NCBI GenBank assembly: GCA_023630585.1
Contig: CM042559.1
Coordinates: forward strand, 1,724,501 to 1,788,500
DNA from: Cranoglanis bouderius
Lineage: Eukaryota; Chordata; Actinopteri; Siluriformes; Cranoglanididae
Direction of reading: 5' to 3'
Length of the DNA stretch: 64,000 nucleotides
Below, in pieces: positions 57,221 to 64,000 of the stretch. Below the pieces are notes generated by a model. It ran no database searches. It was given only the letters and a program-made list of their open reading frames with translations, and was not told the DNA's origin. The translations under genes were made by a program, and so were the position numbers. Within the stretch, counting starts at the first letter, position 1, and each line of letters begins with the position of its first letter.

Positions 57221-58083
57221 CAAAATTATCTGTGTGAGATGTGACAAACTCTGATCTAACATGTCTGAAATTAGGCAAAGTTGGGTGATGGTCAAAGGGT
57301 CAGAGGGCACTTTCAGGGTTTCTTAGATAATTAAAGATTTTTAGTGCCCTTAAAGGTTTCTACTTGAAACACTGTCTGTGAAGCTGAAGAGCCCTTACAA
57401 AATTTTGATTTTAACTTTTTAAAGAGTGTACTGCGCTTTACTTCAACCCCTGGCCTTTTCCCCCTAAGGCCTAGAGCAAGGTTAGATTTTTTTGGGTCCT
57501 TACCAGGATTATACTCTTAGAAAATAAGTTTCTCATGGGTTGTTTGAGCAATTCATTGTTCTAGCTTTCTAATTGGATTATACTTTTTTTTTCTGAAATG
57601 GAAACCCTCTGTTGTAAGGTTCCACATACTGTACAACATTTAAAGGTTCCAAATAAAGGGACAAACTAATGAATCATTTAGTGTACTAGATAATCCCTCC
57701 TGCTGAAAATGACCCCAATAGAAACCCTCATACAATTTGTAATGGTTTTAATAGTTATAATGGGAATTGTATTGGTTTTAATGAAAACTGTAATGGTCCC
57801 TGTTGGTCTCTACTGGTAATTTGTTGCCTTCTACTGGTGGCATGTTATGTCTAATGGATACCATTAATCATCATTCCTGGTATTGGGGGCCTTTTGGACC
57901 TCTTTTTTTTTTTTTTTTAATTAAACTATGTTTTTTTATATATAATTATTTTTTGTTTTATTATAAAAAGGACATGTTAGACGTTTAAAAATTAATTATA
58001 GGCAAGCTCAAGCATATAAACTGTAGCATTTATTAAAACATTTTAACGAAGTGTATGACTTAGGATGTCCAGGGTGGTAGGGA
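57218..58083. other. Interval without recognised genes
   Basis: AT-rich, with a T18 run near 57901. A segment at 57700-57890 has repeated TAATGGTTTTAAT-type motifs and looks repeat-derived. No exon supported. Confidence 0.35.
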
Positions 58084-58108
58084 CATATGCATAACAGTTT
58101 GAAAGACT

Positions 58109-58577
58109 TTGTTAGGTTTCCTCTCTCGCGGTGAACAGAGTAGCCTACTTCCGCATTCCACAGAGCGTATTCCAGCTCCATTCAGAAGGACTCTCGTTTT
58201 TGTTTACTTCAGCCATGTGCTCATTCCACTTATTATTTACAGACCCCCAGGGCCATACTCTGAATTTCTTGGTGAATTCAGAGATTTTATCTCGAACCTG
58301 GTTGTTTCTTTAGACAAAGCATTAATTGTCGGTGACTTTAATATTCATTTTGATAACCCGGAAGATCCTCTGAGAACAGCGGTTGTGTCTATTTTAGATT
58401 CAGTAGGGGTCAATCAGAATGTAATAGGACCCACTCATAATGGTGGTCACACTCTTGACATTATACTAACATACGGATTAAATATAGAAAATATAGTCAC
58501 ATTTCCGCAGTCTGAAGCTATCTCAGATCATTATCTCATCTCGTGTAAATTGCGCATTGATCATAATATATGCACTT
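58109..58577 (+). CDS. L2 endonuclease fragment
   Basis: The frame includes IYRPPGPYSEFLGEF, ALIVGDFNIHFDNP (APE motif GDFN) and GHTLDIILT. It ends SEAISDHYLISCKL with the catalytic SDH. The N-terminal third of the APE domain is missing. It is cut at 58577 by the LTR. Confidence 0.88.
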
Positions 58578-59309
58578 TGTTACGACACCGGGGTTAAGAG
58601 GGAGACAGGATGCACTCGCAGGGGAAAGTGGTCAGTTTATTAGGTACAAACAAAAAGGCAGATTCAAAAGTGATGGGACAACAACACAATAAATACAGAG
58701 ACAAGCACGTCACTTTTCCAAAAAGGGGTTAGCCACAGATGAAAACACTTACAGGGCAAGAACCCAGAAAATCATGAAACAATAATCCAAAGGCTTACAG
58801 GGCAAAAATCCAGGAAGTAGCGAGACATACATTCAAGAACCCGGGAACACCAGGTAAACAAAAACCTAGGAAAAACTACAAAGCTTTAGCTTCCTCGCTA
58901 CCTATCATTATCATCTGGAACATATCGTTACGTTTAGCTATCACGAGTCACTTTCAGTTATTCTAAATCAATACTCCGCAAACAAGTGGACAAAAATAGG
59001 GGTTTTAGTAACAAAGGTAATCAAAAGCAAACGAGAAGAAACGCACGACACCTGGAAACAATAATCAGACAATAACGGTTGAACCAATGACAGAACATGG
59101 GAGGAAACATAATGTGACATAAACCCAACGGACCAATAAGAAAGCGGGGGAAGAGACATGACGTAAACAAAAACAAAGGAGCACATGGCAACGTAAACAA
59201 AACCAGAGTCTTTGTGAATGGAATGTCCATCAGAGAGTTTTTTTAATAGCGCTAGAAAGCGCGCAGACATGCTGCTCCTTCCCGGAGCAGCGATTGGCGA
59301 GAGCTAACA
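58578..59309 (-). mobile_element. Solo LTR of the gag-only element family, TSD CACTT
   Basis: The 732-bp LTR shares borders and most sequence with 32623-33656 and 36587-37481, but has one 46-bp unit and lacks a duplicated block near the middle. CACTT at 58573-58577 and 59310-59314 flanks it. No interior remains, so a complete element was probably lost by LTR-LTR recombination. Confidence 0.93.
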
Positions 59310-59314
59310 CACTT

Positions 59315-61497
59315 TACCACGCTACTGTGTCAAACGTACATTCACGTCAGCTACTGCACAGAGTTTTATCGATAACCTCCCAGAGATATCAAGTATAATT
59401 CGATCGCCGTCTGATCACATAGAACTTGATCAGGCAACTGAATGCTTAGAGTCAATGTTCCGTTACACACTAGATAAGGTGGCTCCACTTAAAAGAAAAA
59501 TAATTAGAGAGAAAAAACTAGCACCCTGGTATAATGATCACACACACACCTTAAATCAGATCACTCGACAATTAGAACGTAAATGGCGTCAAACCAAATT
59601 GGTAGTATTTCAAACAGCATGGAAGGAGAGCCTCCTGAACTATAGGAAATCTCTTAGTGCTGCTAGATCAGTCTATCTCTCTACCTTAACTGAAGATAAC
59701 AAAAATAATCCTAGATTCTTATTTAATACTATAGCAAAATTAACTAGGAATAAAACCCCCACAGAAACAGGCACACAATCATTATATAGCAGCGATGATT
59801 TCATGAGTTTTTTTATTGGCAAAATTGAAAATATTAGACAAGAAATTCAGACCATTAATTTAAAACTAGACAATCTTACTAACCCTGTAGATAATAATAT
59901 AGCAATATCAGATCAACGATTAGAGTGCTTTACTCCCCTTAGAGAGACTGAACTAATTTCATTAATTTCTTCTTCAAAATCATCAACTTGTATACTAGAT
60001 CCCTTACCTACATGTTTCTTCAAACAGATTACTCCAGAAATAATCAAACCCCTTCTAAAAATAATCAACTCTTCCCTTACCACTGGCTATGTACCTAAAT
60101 CTTTTAAATTAGCAGTTATCAAACCCCTGATTAAAAAACCTGACCTCGACCCCTGTCAATTGTCCAGCTATAGGCCAATATCAAATCTCCCCTTTATCTC
60201 CAAGATCTTAGAAAAGGTTGTAGCACAGCAGCTATGCTCGTACCTAAATAGGAATAACATTCATGAAATATATCAGTCAGGATTTAGGCCTCATCATAGC
60301 ACAGAGACAGCGCTGGTTAAAGTGGTAAATGACCTACTACTGGCCTCTGATCAGGGTTGTGTCTCCATGCTTGTGTTGCTTGACCTTATTGCAGCTTTTG
60401 ATACAATTGATCATACTATTCTCCTTGGTAGACTAGAAAACGTTGTTGGCATTAAGGGAATGGCCCTCTCCTGGCTCAGGTCTTATTTGACTGATCGTTA
60501 TCAGTTCGTAGATGTAAATGGTGAATTCTCTATGCATACTGAGGTAAAGTTTGGTGTTCCGCAAGGTTCTGTTTTAGGCCCACTGCTCTTTTCTTTATAT
60601 ATGTTACCTCTGGGTCAAATTATTCGTAAACATGGAATTAGCTTCCACTGTTATGCTGATGACACACAGTTGTATGTTTCAGCAAAGCCAGATGACAGAC
60701 ACCAGTTTAATAAAGTCAAGGAATGTGTAAAGGACATTAGACAGTGGATGCTCATTAACTTACTCTTACTAAATTCTGACAAGACAGAAGTACTTATACT
60801 AGGACCACATGCAGCTAGAAGTAAGTTTTCTGATTATATAGTAACTCTGGATGGCCTTTCTGTTTCATCATGTGCACCAGTAAAAGACCTTGGTCTGATT
60901 ATTGACTCCAGTCTTTCCTTTGACACCCATGTAGGTAATATTACTAGGATAGCCTTCTTTCACCTCAGAAATATTGCTATGATAAGAAATATATTGTCAC
61001 TACATGATGCAGAAAAATTAGTCCATGCTTTCATCACCTCTAGGTTGGATTATTATAATGCCTTACTGTCTGGATGTTCCAGTAGGAGCATAAACAAACT
61101 CCAGTTAGTCCAGAATGCAGCTGCAAGAGTCCTTACAAGAACCAGAAGATATGACCACATCACCCCTATCTTATCCACACTGCATTGGCTCCCAGTGAAA
61201 TCCCGCATTGATTATAAAATACTACTATTGACTTACAAAGTGCTAAATGGCTTCGCGCCACAGTACCTAAGTGAACTTTTGGTCTCTTATGATCCGCCAC
61301 GCCTACTTCGATCAAAAAGTGCAGGCTATTTGTTGGTACCTCGAATAGTGAAGGCTACAGCAGGGGGAAGAGCTTTCTCTTACAAAGCCCCACAGTTATG
61401 GAACAGCCTTCCAATTAGTGTTCGGGACTCAGACACAGTCTCAGTGTTTAAGTCCAGGCTGAAAACATATTTGTTTAATCAAGCCTTTTGTGAATAG
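59315..61497 (+). CDS. L2 reverse transcriptase region
   Basis: RT motifs: CQLSSYRPISNLPFISKILE, LVLLDLIAAFDTIDH (motif A), GVPQGSVLGPLLFSLYM, and HCYADDTQLYV with catalytic YADD at about 60655. The C-terminal part is LGLIIDSSLSFDTHV, QNAAARVLTR, HWLPVKSRIDYKILLLTYK and LWNSLPISVR..FKSRLKTYLF. The frame is open from the LTR edge to the TAG at 61495. The ATG at 59455 is internal, not a true start. Confidence 0.93.
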
Positions 61498-62383
61498 TTT
61501 TTTCCTTAGGTAAAGGAGCAGATCTAGAGGTCTCACGGGCATAGTGTGTTGTGGTGAACTGGGATGTCTGGATGCTGTCACCCCCCCACCTTCAGGCGTC
61601 CACCAAGGTTTGTTGGTGGTGGGGTGGCTGGCCGCCTTGTCCCAGGGAGCCCTCATGTCTGTGTTACCTTCTGGCTCTCCCTTTTAGTTATCCTGTCATA
61701 AGCTAGTCTTGCCAGAGTACCTGCTTTCACTTACGCAAAGTACATTGTCCTTAACCATTACGGGACAATAATCATACCTAATGATCTCTCTCTCTCTCTC
61801 TCTCGCTCTCTCGCTTTCTCTCCCTCCCCTTCTGTCGAGCTTCACATGATACTCCTGAGATGCCAGTGATCCCGACCCCTTCTGCTCTCTGGACCTGCCC
61901 GATCCATCCTGATGCCCTACTTCTGGTTGGAGACCTCATCAATTGAGGTCACATGATGCTGCTGAGGATGGCCCCACACGGTGCAGCCTAAAGATCATTG
62001 AGATTACAGTGGTGAAGTTCAACAAAACAGACTTCATATAAAAACTGTAATGAATTTTTCATGGTCTCACAACTGCCATTCTGACCGTGTGGTACTGGTA
62101 CATTTATAGAAGGGATTTATTTATTTATAATCGCACTATTCGGTGTCACCCAGATGAGGATGGGTTCCCTTTTGAGTCTGTTTCCTCTCAAGGTTTCTTC
62201 CTTATATCATCTCAGGGAGTTTTTCCTTGCCACCGTCGCCGCTGGCTTGCTCATTGGGGATAAATTCATAAATTTAAAATCTATATCCAGAATTTATATA
62301 CTTCTGTAAAGCTGCTTTGGGACAATATCCATTGTTAAAAGCGCTATACAAATAAACTGAACTTGAACTTGAACTTGAACTCA

Positions 62384-64000
62384 TGTTTTCATTCACGTCA
62401 TGTCTCCGCCTCCTGTGTTTCCCCATGTGCTCATGTTTTGGTTTGTGTCATGTCTCCGCCTCCTTAATTCTTATTGGTTCATGTTCGTCTAATTCATTCT
62501 GTGTATTATGAGTTTCAGCTGTCTGTGATTTTCTTTGTGTTTAAATATGCCACTCCATCTCCGCTTTGGGGCGGAGTATTAGTATAATCTAGCGTCAGTT
62601 TAACTTGGATGTGTTTAACCGTGTGATTTGTTTCCATGATTTCCAGATCACCTATCTAGGAGGTCACGCCCAGCAGGAGGTCTCCTCAGAGAAGCTGCCC
62701 CTGGAGGTTAACGTGGTGACCTCCAGCCCCGAGCTCCAGCAGGAGGCCCAGCAGGAGGTCTCCTCAGAGGAGCTGCCCCTGGAGGTTAACGTGGTGACCT
62801 CCAGCCCTGAGCTGCCGCTGGAGGCCCAGAAGAAGGTCTCCACAGTGGAGCTGCTCAAGGAGGTTAACGTGGCGACCTCCAGCCCCAAGCTCCAGTTGGA
62901 GGCCCAGCAGAAGGTCTCCACAGCGGAGCTGCTCAAGGAGGTTAACGTGGTGACCTCCAGCCCCGAGCTCCAGCAGGAGGCCCAGCAGGAGGTCTCCTCA
63001 GAGGAGCTGCCCCTGGAGGTTAACGTGGTGACCTCCAGCCCTGAGCTGCCACTGGAGGCCCAGAAGAAGGTCTCCACAGTGGAGCTGCTCAAGGAGGTTA
63101 ACGTGGCGACCTCCAGCCCCAAGCTCCAGTTGGAGGCCCAGCAGAAGGTCTCCACAGCGGAGCTGCTCAAGGAGGTTAACGTGGCGACCTCCAGCCCCGA
63201 GCTCCAGTTGGAGGCCCAGCAGAAGGTCTCCACAGTGGAGCTGCTCAAGGTGACCTCCAGCCCCAAGCAGCAGTCAGAGATTCAAGTGGAAACCTCCTCT
63301 CCTGGCCTGCTTACACCGGAGGTCCACGAGGAGACCTCCGCCCAAGCCGTGTTCTCGTCAGAGTTTCAAGAAGAAACCTCCACTCCTGCCCCGTCCATGT
63401 CTGGGGTCCATGGGATGACCTCTTCTCAAGCTAGTCCATGTCCAAGTCCATGTCCAAGTCCATGTCCAGGTTCCTGCCCTAATCCTAGTCCATGTCCAGG
63501 TTCCTGCCCTAATTCTAATCCATGTCCAAATCCATGTCCAGATTTTTACCCTATTCCAAGGCCAATCTCTGAGCCAGTTCTCAGGCAGGTTCCCCGTCAG
63601 GTTCCCAATCCTGGTCCCAATCCTGCTCCCAATCCTGTTCCCAGTCAGGTTCCCAGTCCTGCTCCCGTTCCCAGTTCCAGTCCAGTTCCTCGTCCAGTTC
63701 CTCGTCCAGTTCCTAGTCCAAGTCCAGGTTCTGACCTAGTTCCTAGTTCAGTTCCAAGTCCAGTTCCTGATTTCATAGCTAGCTACATAGGTTTAGTTTC
63801 TGGATATGTGTTTGCTCTCCTTCACAGTTCGGAGGCTGATTTGACTCCCAGCTCCGCTTCCCACCCAGCTTACTCCTCTGTCTCCTCCTCTGTCTCCTCC
63901 TCTGTCTCCAGCCCTGTCTCCAATTCAATTTCCAATGCTGTCTCCAACCAAGTTTTTGATTTTGTCTATGGTTTTTGGTCTAACCGAGTTCTCTGTTCTG
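62384..64000 (+). mobile_element. Second copy of repeat-coding LTR element, incomplete
   Basis: An LTR-like part (62384-62640: GTCATGTCTCCGCCTCC twice, TTATTGGTTC, GGGGCGGAGTATTAG) passes directly into 78-bp coding repeats and then the Pro/Ser-rich tail of the element at 32623-37481. Capsid and zinc-finger coding are absent. It starts exactly where the L2 tail stops and runs off the window. Confidence 0.75.
62670..64000 (+). CDS. Repeat-rich gag tail, partial
   Basis: A plus-strand frame without an ATG: about seven 26-residue units (EVSSEELPLEVNVVTSSPEL type, to about 63250), SSPKQQSEIQVETSSPGL, then SPCPSPCPGSCPNP arrays (63430-63530), VPSPAPVP-like arrays, and the hydrophobic FIASYIGLVSGYVFALLHSS (about 63770). 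SVSSSVSS repeats follow, and it is open at the edge. The order is the same as on the minus strand at 35930-34200. No stop was noticed. Confidence 0.72.

Larger units (their letters stand above)
58084..62383 (+). mobile_element. L2-type LINE, 5'-truncated, split by a solo LTR
   Basis: Endonuclease end (58230-58577), RT and C-terminal region (59315-61497), and a long 3' UTR (61498-62345) with CAAGGTTTCTTCCTTATATC and GTAAAGCTGCTTTGGGACAA. It ends in AAATAAAC plus TGAACT repeats (62352-62382), the typical L2 tail. Removing 58578-59314 leaves one uninterrupted frame from 58109 to 61497, so apart from the LTR and 5' truncation the coding region looks young. Confidence 0.9.

Noticed and set aside
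59455..59457. ATG at 59455 as the start of a 680-residue gene
   Set aside because: Homologous L2 coding sequence continues upstream to the LTR edge, so the ATG is internal to ORF2.
62664..63266. 200-codon minus-strand frame with WSSGLEV repeats
   Set aside because: Antisense of the plus-strand 78-bp units. The plus frame matches the gag tail on the other copy and has the conserved context.

Overview
The window is nuclear DNA from a bony fish, very probably a teleost. Two vertebrate genes with introns are visible. The transposable elements are typical of teleosts: hAT, Tc1-like, L2, Rex1/CR1-like, RTE, Penelope-like, DIRS1-like, BEL/Pao, Ty3/gypsy and an endogenous retrovirus. The otophysan look of the repeats (catfish or relatives) is an impression, not a demonstration. 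No bacterial-style operon, tRNA, rRNA or CRISPR array was seen.

Host genes. (1) 4799-4974, minus strand: first coding exon of ddx23 (PRP28-type spliceosomal helicase, RS-rich N-terminus). The rest of the gene is not recognisable in the 4.8 kb to the left. (2) 6165-6203, plus strand: a possible 13-codon first exon behind a CCAAT/CRE-type promoter, gene unknown. (3) 18625-27978, plus strand: a complete seven-exon inhibitor-of-apoptosis gene (two BIR domains, a UBA-like domain and a C-terminal RING; 397 codons plus stop), best matched to birc7/XIAP-family IAPs.

Layout. 1-4.8 kb: foldback repeat, old Tc1 and LINE remnants, hAT end. 4.8-6.3 kb: the two first exons and the candidate promoter. 6.7-10.2 kb: hAT element with an 8-bp target-site duplication (TSD), a second decayed hAT transposase, a Rex1/CR1-like LINE. 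13.9-16.4 kb: solo LTR and endogenous retrovirus pol remnant. 17.1-17.4 kb: foldback MITE with telomere-like core. 18.6-28 kb: the IAP gene, with an RTE insertion and other repeats in its introns. 28-31 kb: MITE and Tc1-like copies. 31.1-38.8 kb: a Ty3/gypsy pol whose integrase lies upstream of reverse transcriptase (Gmr1-like order), split by a complete 4.86-kb non-autonomous LTR element (32623-37481, TSD CCGTG). 38.8-39.7 kb: Penelope-like 3' end. 39.7-44.7 kb: DIRS1-like element. 44.8-46 kb: minisatellite. 46.5-53.4 kb: BEL/Pao element containing a Tc1-like transposon that itself contains an RTE LINE, with a near-perfect palindrome at the junction. 53.5-57.2 kb: non-coding repeats, a Tc1 half and a solo LTR. 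58.1-62.4 kb: L2-like LINE split by a solo LTR (TSD CACTT). 62.4-64 kb: a second, plus-strand copy of the repeat-coding LTR element, running off the window.

The strongest candidate for something undescribed is the LTR element at 32623-37481. Its single gag-type reading frame joins a capsid-like region to a zinc finger whose cysteine/histidine spacing and several residue blocks match the C6H2 finger of methionine aminopeptidase 1, then to 26-residue tandem repeats and a long proline/serine-rich tail that ends exactly in the 3' LTR. This looks like capture of a host domain by a non-autonomous retroelement.
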